Below, piece after piece: positions 47,790-60,600 of a stretch of 64,000 nucleotides of DNA. The stretch spans positions 1,641,517 to 1,705,516 of the forward strand of contig VYZB01000167.1 of assembly GCA_013397455.1 (NCBI GenBank). The letters run 5' to 3'. The notes beneath the pieces are model-generated. The model was not told the origin of the DNA. It did no database searches and saw nothing but the letters and a program-made list of their open reading frames with translations. Each line of letters opens with the position of its first letter. Within the stretch, counting starts at the first letter, position 1. The translations under genes were made by a program, and so were the position numbers. The stretch comes from Crotophaga sulcirostris. Lineage: Eukaryota > Chordata > Aves > Cuculiformes > Crotophagidae.

Positions 47790-50700
47790 TCTAAAACTGT
47801 AGGAGCTAACAAAACAGCTGCAAACATGTCTGCTCCCTGACCCCACCCCCAGAAATATTAAGTATGATGTATAGAGACAATGCTGTACAGGTCTAGCATG
47901 TGAATCCACAACTGATCACACAAAATGCAGCCATACATGATAATTAAACCCACCTGCACACAGAGAATACTCTCTTTAGTCACAGCTAAGAAAACAACAA
48001 ATCTTTCTCTTCTTTTGCAGCCAACATAGTGCCTTTACCACGCTTGGTGATTGCGTTGCAGTCTGCAAAGCTGTTGGGGCACATATGTGTGTGGAAGCAG
48101 CAGGGGTTATACAGAAATACATATAGATAATCAAACTTGTATTAACCCGTGACCTTCCAGCTCAAAAGGACACAGCCAAAACAGTGATGATTTGTAACTA
48201 CTGCAGCCTCCTGACCGAGTAAAACTTCATTTGCAACATACTCCTGATTTTCTGTGAGGGTTTTTATGATGTACCAGTATCCACCTGGGGCTCTCGGGCA
48301 ATTTTGCAGCATCCAGCTACTTGTGCTTTGCTGCCTGAAGGGGATGACTAGGGGTGGCAGTAGGACTGGGTGCCCAGGGCTGTGCAGCACCTTCACTACC
48401 CATGCCACCTGGGGAGGAGACTCCAGTTTGGAATTCCTCAGTTTGGGTTGTTCAAACGGCTTTTTGTTATGTTTCAGCAGAGTAAGGTGCTAAGCTGGGG
48501 GGAAGGCAGCCCCTAACACCTTGCGGTCCACAGCACTCTCACACAGGCTTGTAATAGGATGTCCTCAGGGCTTATTGGTCCTGCTGCCAGGCTGGGTAGG
48601 TGGAGCACACATCACTGAAGAAAACAGAAACAGAGAAGCCTTTTATTTCTTAAGCAAACAAGTAACTCCATGTCCCAAATATTAGTCGGTTGTACAAAAA
48701 TTCTGAGACGTTCAGGTTTCCAAAATGTTTCTGTTCCTTATTATTTGATAGCTTGCGTATAAACCCCTAAAGCTATCCCAACTGTTTTGACTCACATTGC
48801 AAGTGAACCCTTATTCATCTTGTCTTACTCCAGTCCCAAGGGTTGCTTCTTTTTCACCCCCTAGATTTCCCCCTCTGCCCTCGGATCTCTGGTGTCCCCC
48901 CCTCCATCACCCCTTTTGCCCCTTCCAACAACACAGGGGGGTGTCTTTGGGGTGCGGTGGAGAAGGTTTCAGCCTACTCATCCTCTCCTGAGGTGCACAG
49001 CATGGTAACTGTGCTGCCAGAGGAGTGGTGGCTTCCCCAGAGGTGGCAGGTGCTCATAGAGTCTGTGGGGCAGGGGAAGAACCCAAGCTGCCATGGTCAC
49101 AGCAGGAGGGGATGGAGAACCTGAGGGCAAGGAGGACTACAGGGAAGTTTCTTCCAGGGAGCCAGTAGTGGAGGGAAGGGCCAAGTGTCTGGAGTCATGG
49201 AGATCTTTTCAGCCATCGTGCTCATAATAGCAACAAGCATTGCGTCCACCAGGCAGGAAAACCAGCACGGGGAGGAAGAAAGAAAACAAAAACTTAGCTT
49301 GACTTTAGCATTTCACAGAGGTGAGAATGTGACAGTGAGCACCACATGGTCTCACACGTTTGTCTTGATAGTGGTGGCTCACACAGATTCAGAGAGCTTT
49401 CTGCTGCAGCCTTGTTTTGGGTATATCCCAGGAATTTTAGTCACCATTGCTTGCTGCTGTTTGTGTCATGTTCCTTCTGGCTACGTGTTTTTCTCCCAGA
49501 ACTTTTACCATGCTCTCTCTCCAGTTGTCTTGTTTTCTCTACCCCACCTGTTTTGTCCATGGCCCTTCTCTTCTTCTTTGTCTTCATAAAAGTGCCAGGG
49601 CCTCTGTCCTCTCTCCAGTTCACCTCCTTCTGCCCCACATACCTTTCCCTGGCATGCATCATACCTGGAAAACAGAAATCCATCTGCCAAACCCTGCCAG
49701 GTCTCCACCACTTTCTTCCCCCAACACCTGCTGCTGTCAACCTGATAAGAAAGTGGCTACTGGTCTGCTTTCCACCCCATAAACTCAACATGAAAAGACC
49801 TGCCGGCATGCTCCCATGGATGGTGATGAAGCACAGTTGACGCAGCTGGAGAGGATGGAGTAAAGCCTGAATCTCTCATTTGGCATTTGCCTTGGGCTTT
49901 GAGAGCAGCAGAAGGTCCCTCTGGCTCCTAGGCCCTGGTGCATTGCTTGCACCACCCATATTTCCTGTCAAGGGACTCCTGTAGGCATGCATAGGGTTGG
50001 GTGAACTAGTCACAACCTCTACGGTTCCAAAAAGGGATGGGCAGAAATGTCAGCCAGATTTCACCTTTGTTGGGAAGGCAGAGTAAAGGTTGTTGGTGCA
50101 CAGCAGGTAGATGTATCAAACACAAATGCTTTTCTATTATAGCTGGATGAAGGTAAGTGCAAACAATCAAATGTCCTTTCCTATTTTCTGTGTCTCCCTC
50201 TGCGCCACTGATAGAGGGAATCCAAATGTTTTCAAGCAGGCAGTGCCTATCTGCAGCAGGCAGACAATTTCTAAATGTATTAGCAGCTCAGAGTCAATAG
50301 AGAAATAGCAGTCCAGCATATCATCCAATTTTCAAATGTAAATAACTAGACTGCTTTTAATTTGAAGGTCTACAGCGGGGAGTGAAACGAAAATACACAC
50401 AGCAATGACCGCTGGCCATAATGCATTCCCTTCAGGAATGCCTGTTATTTTTCCCGCTGGCTGCTGTGCCACAGCACAGAGACAAAGTGGTGGTCTCACA
50501 TGTGAAGAGAGGGCTAAGTTCCCAAACAGCCCCATTTTACCACTGAGAGGACAGCGATGCCTCCGTCTGCTCGCTGGCTGCCACCGGGGATGCAGGCAAG
50601 GCTGCACTGAGCACCCTGCGCAGGATGCACCCCTGCCTTGCTTTGCCTCGCATCTCCCACTCTGGCACCGGTGGAGGGGAGGGGACATTAAAGAGAGGCC

Positions 50701-53700
50701 CTTGGCAGTGCAGCAGTTCACCAGAAGAAATGTTTTGCCTCTCTGGACACCCTAAGCACTCCTCACCTTCTATCTCACAAGCAGCAATGCCTTAATGTCC
50801 CAGCTCATAACCGGCCAATACACTTTGATAAGGCAGAATAAGACACGGATGAAGCATCCTCCTCCCTCCACAGAAACTGCAAGGGGAAGGAAAGCAGCAA
50901 GAAACCTTAAGAAGATTCTACAGAGGAGAGAGTTGAGGGGACGGAATGATGCTTTTAGGAAAAACCCTGTTGGGGTTTTCTAGAGTAACAGAGAGCAAAA
51001 TTGTGCCCTTGTCTACACCACCCTCGTGTGACTGCTGAGCAGAGGTCTCTTACAGTCTTATCTCTGGTGGTTCACGCTGACTTAGAGCAAAGCCCCAGAG
51101 TAGGGGATGTGCTGTGGTGACACGTTGCTTTTGCAACAGAGCCACGACAGAGGGCTGAGGTGTGAAGCTGTCCTCACCTCACCTCAGTTGGCCCTGGCTG
51201 TTCCTGTCAGACACAGGTCCCAGGGGAATGTTGGGACCTCCCCTGCCAAGCCAGGGAAATGGGTCTTACAGCAAGACAGGCAGTGACAAAAGCAGTCTGT
51301 TCAAAGGAGGAAACCAAACAGAAAGATTATGTCTTGCATAAATCTACCAATCTCCATTGAACACGGTGGGAATAGGTAGGTTTGGCCCAGCTGAGTGAGT
51401 TCATCCCAGGGCTTCTCATCCTACTTCATATTTTCCAAACCACTGGTGGGTGTTTGCACAGCACACACAGAGGGTGAATGCAATGGAGGTGCTAAGTGTT
51501 AGTCTGCCAGATTGGAAAGGTCACCTTGTGAACACTCACAACACTCACCAGCCCATTAAAAAGAACTAAAAAACCCTCTGTAAATGAAAAATGAACATCT
51601 GCTTTAAAACCAACCACTTCCCAGAGGTGACTCTGGCATGGCAGAGGTGGGATATTACTGGCGAGATGCTGCTGCTTTGGGAATCCACAGGATTGCTGGG
51701 TGGGTTGAATGGCTGAGACCCTCCCAACCATGAACCTCTGCAGTTTGGACAGTGGGAAAAAGCTGAGTTTACTTCTCTGCAAGAGCAAGTATCACAGCAG
51801 GTTTCATGGAGCAAGGACAGTGCAGGACTTACAGGGAGTCACGAAAGCCTGCAGCTGTAACACTCCCTGCAGTGTAACAGGAGTGAAGTCGTAGCTGAGA
51901 TGCTCCAAGCACGTGAACAAAGCAAGATTCGCAGTATCTTTCATTATAGCAGCTGATATAGTTGGAAAATAATAGACAAGATTTCAGGCACATACAACTT
52001 TTAGGCTTGTTTGCCTAAAAGCCAGTCTGCATTTGTTCGTCATTGTTTTTTTTCTCCCCTAGACCCATGAAAAATATGTTGGAGACAAAAAAATTGAAAC
52101 CTCAGACAGAAATGATGGATGTCCTAAGATTTCCCAGACAGTCGGTGTTGGTGGGAAATGCAGGGCCCCTGTGTTTATGGGGAGCCTGATGCTGAGATCT
52201 CAGACTCCGCTTCAGCAGCGCCGGGGCCTCTCAGCAGCCGCAACAGCTGAAGCAGTGCAGAACCAGCACAAAGCTGCATCCCTGGCAGGGAAAGGTAGGA
52301 AAGCTGGGGGTCTGATTTCCAGGCTGATGCTCACTTGTGCAACAGTTTTACTTAGGGGGAAAAAAAAAAAAAAAACAAAACCACAACAAAAAGTAGAAAA
52401 ATAACAGTGCCCAGAACTGGAAACTGTTAAACATCTGCTCTTTTTAAGATTTTTATCTCCTATCGAGATCAGTCGGCGTTTGGCCCCGCATGGCTTGACA
52501 TGAGTCACGATGTTATATGCTGAGGTCCAGCTAAGATTAGCTGTTTTGTATAGTGTTGCGCTACCTTGCAACTACTGATTCACTGCAGTAGAAATGATAA
52601 ATTGCTTCACATGAGGAAGAGAAGGGGGGGGGAGAAACGTACAGCCCATCACTACTTAAAACAGTGGATGTACTCCACCTACTGGCAAGTAACAACAAAG
52701 TGAGCCGTGATAAAAGCCAGCATGCAGAGCCAAACCAGCGCTTGATGTTGCCATGCTCTTGCCGTTTTACATTTAGAGGGGAGCTAGGGGAAGAAAAAAG
52801 GGAAAAAGGATGTAAAGAAGAGGAAAGATGATGGCTGCATGGCAGGAGATAAAAAAAAAAATGAAAGAAGAGAAGGCACAGCTCTTTTGATTTAAAAAAA
52901 GAGATGCTTCAAGCATATGTAAGCTTGCAGCAACCTTGACCATGTAAAGACATTTTGATTTAGTTCAGAATTCTCAAAGGAGCGTTCTCTGAATGCTATG
53001 TCCTGTTTTTGATTGATGCCACCAGGGTTTATACCTGAGCCAGCCAAAGGCACGTGTCAGGCAGCTGCCTGCTTCCTTTGGTCGTTGCTTTCCTCTCCAA
53101 GGCTTTGAGGCTGGCTGGGGCAGAGGGACAAACCTCTCAGGGCTCCTGCCCCAGGGCAGTCCCCCTCTGCACCCTCTCTCCCATTCAACTTAGCTGCCCC
53201 TACTGCTGTTACAATGTGGAGTGGCCACACATTTTGCTCCTGCTTCTGGCCCTTGATAACAAACCAAACCTGGATTTTATTTTCCTTTTTCACTGAAGAC
53301 CAATGCAGCCTACATAGGATTCCTGTCATCTCATATGATCTTCAGTCCCCACAACGTCTCCTGTGACAGACACAAATACTTTTTCTCCACTTCCCAGGGA
53401 GAAGGCAGGGGCACAAAGCAGAATGAAGGTAGTGTGTTAGTGTGTTCAGACGTACACAGTGTCTTAGACTGCCTGTTATGATGAAAAGTAGATATGACTG
53501 AGACATTTAAGGGCCATCAGGCTAGTTGAAAATCAAATTCTCAGTATGATATCCTGGGAATTTCTTGGATTAACCAGTGTCTAAAGGTTTGTCAAGCCCA
53601 GGGTGGAGCTGCTGCTTAGACCTGGAGGGATAGGTGACCCACTGCTAGTCCCTCCATTACCCAAAAGCTCTGTGCACAGGACACAGCTCAGGGAGGGGAG

Positions 53701-53931
53701 AGAAGGTGAAGTGCATTTGTCATTCCAAATTAAAAAAAAAAAAAATGAACTTTTTGCAAAATAGCACTTCTGCACTGCCCTGATATGTGAAAGGCATATC
53801 TTACTCACTGTTTGGATTTTCTTAAGAAAAAGAAATACATATATCAACAAACCCCCCAACTTTAGAAGGTCTGTCCTTAAGCCAAACTAGATTTATTTTA
53901 GTATGTTTACATAATATTTTTACATACTTTG

Positions 53932-53951
53932 TACATATATTAATATATGTA
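53932..53951. repeat. 20-bp AT-rich perfect palindrome
   Basis: TACATATATT and AATATATGTA are exact reverse complements with no spacer. They lie within a longer 'tacata/tgtata' low-complexity patch at about 53900-53985. Confidence 0.85.
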
Positions 53952-55973
53952 TACATACATTGTACTTTTATACATGCATTAGGACACACACACGCATATA
54001 TACAGATGCCCTCACACAGGGGACAGGAAGATCATTTCTGCCAAGGTCTCCTTTAAAATATTTAAGCGCATGGCTGCACACACATGGTCAAGTATTCCTG
54101 CACTTGCACTGTCCAGTTGCATATTCCCTCTGCTATAGCATCACACTAATGAGGATATATGGCCCTGGTGTTGCTGTTGCTCTGCCCAAACAGCTTTGAG
54201 CATGGTCAGAGAAAGCACAGTTCCACCTATCTCCAGCCACACAGACCTGTCTGAAGTTGTTCAGATCCCTGCTGTCCTTGAAGGCCTTGTGCAAAGCAAT
54301 TGCCCAAGATGGTGCAATGTGTTTGCGACAGGGGAATAACTAACCACAAGTTAAAGCAACAACAGTATCATTTAACATCTCACAGGACAGCATCTAAGTA
54401 TATATCAGACCTGTCCTGAATACAGATATCACCAGTGGGTTGTAATTTGTCTATGCCTTTGTCTGCAGCTGTAGAAATGCATAAAAGCTACGGAAGAGTG
54501 GTAGGGTTACAAAGCGCACTCCTCTTCCAATTTCCTTGTCCTTGTTATTAATTTACTCTACTTTTTCATCATTCTGTATCAAGTCTGTGTCCTACTAAAA
54601 TAAAAGATGCTTCCTTTTTTGCTTTGCATTGATATGAGCCTTTAATTCATCCCTGTCTGCTGGCTTTGACCGAGCCACACTAACTTGTGATCAGATTGAG
54701 ACTGTGACACCGTTCAAGTGCACACGAAATATGAAGGGTACAGGGGAAAGAAGGAGGAGGCAAGAGAGAGAGAGAGAAAGGAAAAGGATATATGAGCAAA
54801 GCCACTGTTTTTGATGTTACATTCAACTTCATGCACTACTGCACAAGGGGACAAAAAGGGGCACAGGGAAAGATATTTGCTTGAGAAGGCACCGCTTCCA
54901 GCCAAAAAAAATGCTCTGCTATGTTTGTGTATTACCACAACAGGACAGGTAGAGAGGAGAAAGAGATGACAAGGTCAGCTAGGGAATGAAAGGAGAACTA
55001 GTGGGGACCAAGGGCACAGTGGAGTAACAATGGGGATGGAAGAAATGAAGCAAGAAAAGGAATTAACACAATAATATGTGAAAAAGAGCGAAAACATCAA
55101 GATAAAGCAAAGGTAGGGGAAAGAAAGAGCAAAAAGAGCACAGAGAGAGGAACAGAAATTGTCCTGCCAACTTGCAGTGCACATTTGATCGGCGCTGGCT
55201 GCAGCTGCCACTCAGGCAGGCAAGAGAGAGCAGCTGGGGAGATTCACCATCACCAACTGAGGGTGCGTGGGCCCAGGAGCTGCCAAAAACAAAGCTACAG
55301 CACCCTGAGATCCTTCTTTTTGCTGTAATCTGGCAGGACCTGAGTAGAAACATATAAGGTTTTACTTTTGTTCTGACACTGTTCTGTTAAAGCCTCCCTG
55401 TCCTCCTTCATAGAGGCTGGGGATGCCCCATGCCCCGGTCCCCCTTCTTTCCCCTCTCCTCTGGGCAGGAAGCCTTATAGGTGTTTATTCCAACAGTTCT
55501 CAACATGTCCTTTACTACAGAGGGATTATTCTAAATGCAGTTGGTTTTATTTTCTCCTCACTCTATTAAAGGTGCAAACTCTGGTGGCCTTTTTGCATGA
55601 CAGATCTCCAAGGCTGCCATGTGATGTCTATTTTCTTTCAGCTCCCTTGAGGGGAAATACCTCACTGTTCTGCTGTGCAGATGAAATGGCTGGTTGCACA
55701 AGTTAGTACATCCAGAACCCAGGCATACTGTATTAAAATCACAATCCAAGGGCACAAAGATTGAGCGTTACAAACCATTAATGATTTTTTCTCATGGTTT
55801 TGGTCCAAAAATGTGATCTTAGTTATTTGCAATTTAAAGGGACTTAGGCAGAAATAGAATTCAAAGCTATTGATTTTTAACACTTTTTTTCCTACAAAGA
55901 AAGCCAATATGCAACACTGAGTGACAGCAGGCCAACTTATGTTATGCCTTCTTCCTTTCTTTCTCCTTCGCAG

Positions 55974-56022
55974 AGGTTTCAACATGGATCACAGCTTTAT
56001 AGTGCCGAGCTATGTTTTCCAG
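55974..56022 (+). other. Exon-like segment of unknown transcript (candidate)
   Basis: A pyrimidine-rich tract (cttcctttctttctccttcg) ends in CAG at 55973, and a CAG|GTGAGC donor follows at 56023, framing 49 nt. An ATG at 55984 reads M-D-H-S-F-I-V-P-S-Y-V-F-Q up to the donor. Both splice signals are strong, but a chance pair of this quality is possible in 26 kb. I recognise no protein. A lncRNA exon or a 5' coding exon of an unseen gene are both conceivable. Confidence 0.25.
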
Positions 56023-56256
56023 GTGAGCAGAAGCAGGATTTGTTTTAGATTTGACAGTGTATTAAAGTCCCCTTCCAGTGTAGACAGTGTGTGTGAAACT
56101 TTGAAAGCTCTCAGCATTAGCCCAGCTCTGCTCCCATCACAGTTGCAGACATTCAAAGGGGACAGTGCCACGATGGTCTTTAGCCTCTGTACAGCCCCTA
56201 CCCATAAGGGGCAGCTGCATGACCCCAGATCCAGTCAAGTGGATGTTCTTCGTAGG

Positions 56257-56284
56257 CACACATGCACACGCACACACACACACA
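56257..56284. repeat. Short (CA)n simple repeat
   Basis: An interrupted CA run (cacacatgcacacg, then cacacacacacaca). The human-style expandable length is not reached. Confidence 0.85.
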
Positions 56285-57574
56285 ATCAGGTCTCTCAGGT
56301 GTCCCACAGACCCTACAACTCTCCCCAGTCCACTGACATGGACCTCCTGGTCCCTCCAGTAGCCAACTAACAGGCCCTCTGGCCCTTCTTAGCTCCCAGG
56401 CCACTTGATCTACTCTTTGGGTAGTATAGTCTGATGCTTGCTGGTGGCACATGCTGACACACGTGCCTTCACATGCTCCAGCAATGGCCCACAGCTGCAT
56501 GAGCATTAAGATCTGAGAGTCCCGCTCCAGCTGCTGTCACTCAGACAAGTCACACCCATGTGCACACACTACCCAGTTGCTATAAAGTTCATGAAAGCTT
56601 TTGGAAATGTCATAAGCAATAATCAAAATGGTGCTTGAACAGAAGGTGAGATGGTATGTCGAGATGAGATGTCACCACCCTCAGCAGTTGCCACCACCTG
56701 CCACCAGTGTGTCACGCAGGTAGACATGAACACCTGGGACAAGGGTAAGGAAAGATTCCTAAAGCAAAAAAGGAAGGATGAAAAAGGTGTGTGGAGTGAA
56801 AATATAAGCAGAAAGCAGAAATAAGATGAGAGGTAAGCTGGCCTCGACCTGCAGCTCGCAGAAAGGAGGCAGAGGATGGGGAAGGGGCAAAGAAATGACA
56901 GGGAAGAAAACAGGAGCAGAATAAATGTTCTGACAAGGAGAACAAAATGGTCTGCAGGGCTAATTTTTCATCTGCAAATACATGAAAACACACAGTGAAA
57001 GAGAATGTGAAAAATAAATAAGAAAGTGGAAAAAGAAATACATATTAAATGAGGCCACGTAGTCAAATGTGGAAATACAACAGTGCAGAACCAAGAGGAC
57101 CCATGTCAAATAATTTGATTGCATTGAAATAAATTTTCCAGGAATTCAAAGATAAATGGAACTGTGCTTAAACAAGGCATAACTTATGAAAAACTCAGTG
57201 TTACTCTCGTTTGCCGACTGTGAAGTGAAAAGTAACCTTTTTTTAGTAAGCCATGTAGTTGGAAAAATTTCCACAACTGGTACAATATTGTATTCATGCT
57301 GAAGAGTTTAGTAGAAATACCTGTAGAAATACCCGTGCTGCTGCAGCCAGGAGCTCTGCCACTGCTGAGCAGGGAAGATTAACCTCCACAGACTCTGCTT
57401 CTGTTTCAAAGCAGTGTAGGGGGTGTCAGTACTGAAAGGGGAGGTGAGTGGCTGGGAGGACCATGCGGGGAAACCTGCGTCCTGCCTACCTGCTTTGCAG
57501 CAGCACCATCAGTGAGGCACCTTCAGCTCTTATATAAAGTCATTTTAAATACTAGTATGAAATACATTCACAGC

Positions 57575-57651
57575 GTCCCCCACCAGATCAGGTTGCTCAA
57601 ACCACATCCAACCTGACCTTGGACACTTCCATGGATAGGGCATTGCTCTTT
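57575..57651 (-). mobile_element. CR1 LINE scrap (antisense)
   Basis: On the plus strand 'ccagatcaggttgctcaaac' followed by 'cacatccaacctgacctt' and 'ttccatggatagggcat' is the complement of the CR1 segment just upstream of its 3' end, the same part seen in sense at 4130-4200. Only about 75 bp are recognisable and both flanks fade quickly. Confidence 0.7.
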
Positions 57652-60600
57652 CTGCTCTGAGAGTTCATTATCCACTTTAATCTTTGGAAGGTATTAAAAT
57701 GAAGAATTGGTAAATAGCTGTTCTCTGCACTTCTTAGCCTGGATTCCAGCATTTAAATTTTTAAAAAAATAAAATTAATTTTTTAGCTCTTAGCTTTTAT
57801 TTTCATTCTTGCAACTTCACTCTTGAAAATAATTCTCTCTCATCTTCTCCTTCACATCACACTAGAAAAAGGAAAGAAGTTCAGCTTATGGCTGGATAAT
57901 TTTCACAACAGACTTCAAGAGGGAAAAAGAAAAGCATGATAGACTGGAAAATGAATCTCCTGCTGAGAGGGAATCTAAGAGACCTATTAGAGAAATATTA
58001 ACAGTTGTATCATAAGAATACTACATTTTTAGGACAGACATTAGGAAGAGAACCGGATGCTGAAGGATCCACATGCACAACGAAGAAGTAACTGTGAAAC
58101 AGTTTAAATTCACAGAGTTGCAACTAATTATGAGACTGATGTATGTCAATTTCAGCCCTAGAAGTGCTGAAAAGTATAAAATTTAAATGCTAGTGTTTAT
58201 AGGCTGCATACTTAATTCATGAAAAAAAAACCCCATTAGAATTCATTAAAATTTCTGTGATTAGGAGAAACTGTCCAAAACCAGTAAGACAACACTGAAG
58301 GCTAATGAAAGAATAATGTATTTTTTTAAGTAAGTAAGGAACTGCATCGCAATTGATCCTTTAAAAACACTTTAGGTAATGCTATCTTAATGGTTCCACT
58401 TCCCACACTTCATTTTTGACAGCTACCCATACGGAGCCACAATCAAACTTGGTATGACTTAAAGCCCCTCCTTATACTGTACATACACAGCTCTGCCTGT
58501 GTCTGGATCTTTGCACCGCAACTCTTCCATGAGTCTGACCATTCTGGAGTTGCACTTGCTGCTTTTCTAATCCATGAATTTACCTTCTTCCTCTGGAACC
58601 TTTGGACATTTGCCAGTAGTTGTAGCGCCTTTTCTTTGGCTCGATCTGTTGTAAAACCTGTTGATAGTGCCTCCCCTGGTATTAGCCCATCAGTTTATCT
58701 GCCACAAAACTGTCTGCAACGAGCACTGTCTTTTTGTCTTTGGTAAGTGCGACCTCAATGACCTTACAGAGGCTGACTCCTTTGAGTGCTTCCAGGGAGC
58801 TTTTGAAATCACCTATGTATTTTGCCTTAGTAATATCCCAGAAGTGAACCCAGAGCTCCTAAAAACTAATGAAAGATTTAGAGAAGGATCATGGTAATAA
58901 TATGCGAGCATACACACACATATATATAGAAATGCCCCTGATAATTGAGTAAAATAAGAGGGGCAAAAGAAGGAAGACTGGAAAGACACTAGGAGGTCAT
59001 GAGGGATAAAGCAGCTTAGGGAAGGAGTAGGGTTTGGAATTAAATTGGAGAGTGTTTCCAAAGGAAAATGATACTTGAGGAGAGGTTAGGGCTTAGTGGA
59101 GAAGATTTCCGAGGTGAGAATATAGCAGAATAATTAGGATCAAGTGAAGGGGAACATAATGAGATTGGATGGTGAGAAATGCCATTTCGTTGCTGTGACT
59201 GAAGGAGTTAGTGTTATAGGAGGTTTCTGGCTATGGACAAGCCAGTCTCATAAATTATCCCCCACCAGCCCACAGATGTGCTAATACAATTTTGTGGTTC
59301 AACAGCAGTTTCGTATGGGCTGTGAAGCAATTGGTTCATAAATTAAGAAAATTCACAGATTAAGCAAAAGCAATTCACAAACACCTTTCAGCATCCTCTG
59401 AAGACAGACATAACTGCAGCTTAGTTTTTCTGCCTGGGCTGTTTTGGACTGTATGTCCTCAAGCATCTCTAGCAGCCACCGCCCCCGCTGCTCCAACAGT
59501 GCTTTTTTTTTCCAGCCAGAAATTTTATCTCAGCATTAAAAAGACAGCCTGGGGCAGTCATCCAGGATTTCAGGCTACCTGGGGGCTCGCTTGGGGCAGT
59601 GGTTCTGGCCTGAGACAGACCCTGAGCTGAGCCAGAGAACGTGTAGCAAAGGTGCATCAGTTCCTGTGTACCTAGTGCTAGGCTGAGACTCCACGTGCTG
59701 AGTAGCATTTCAGTAAGCTCAGTAAAGCCCTGGGTGTTCAGAACACACTGGATTTTACCATATATGCACTGCATAAACATGCACACATAAGTCTCCCAGG
59801 ATTTCCCTGTGGAAAATATGGAAATCCTCCTGCTGAAAGTACTTTCTTGCATAAGCTGTTATGGTCTATCTTTCTGTATATTAATTACATTTTAGTGCAT
59901 TTGATGAAGCCTTGTTTTGCTGCACTAAGATATTGCCAGAAAGATGTTCATTACAGGTAACAGAATATGAAGATTATTGACGTCCAAAATATAGTTTTGT
60001 TCATTTTTACCATATGTATTGGGTAGATAATACAAAACCCCAGGTTTTAAGCAATTGCAGAGCTAATATTTCACAGGAACAGTACAATTTCTTTGTGAAA
60101 CTACTGCATATACGGAACAGTGCCTTTTGTCTTTACCACTTATTTAGCATCTTCCAAAAGCAGACACCATTTTCTGATATCCCCCATGCTTATTTGATCC
60201 CCTGCTGGGATTGCACTCCCCAAGTGGCTGGGAGCAGAACCTTATGCCCCATTCTTGCCATCAGAGCTGCAATGACACAAGCACTGCAGTCCAGGCCTCC
60301 CCATGCCACCTGCTCTACACTCTCTGGTTAACATGCAGCTGTGAGAAAATGGCACTGCTAGAGAAGGTTGAAGGTGCAGATCTCCTTCTGAAACCTTGTT
60401 CACATCAGCTTATGAAACACATAGAGAAACAAGTGGATCCATCTTACTGAGACATGCTAAGGTAAAGACTAACAGTGGTTAATTGCATTTTCTAATACTT
60501 TCCTAATGTATGTCACATGTAGAGACAGAGATTGCTATCACACATTTGCTTGGAGAAAAATATAAGATGACACTTAAAGCAGCATTAGAATCTGTGCATT

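Noticed and set aside
46677..47909. Four long ORFs of 318-387 codons on both strands
   Set aside because: They consist mostly of assembly-gap Ns and GGAA repeat translation.
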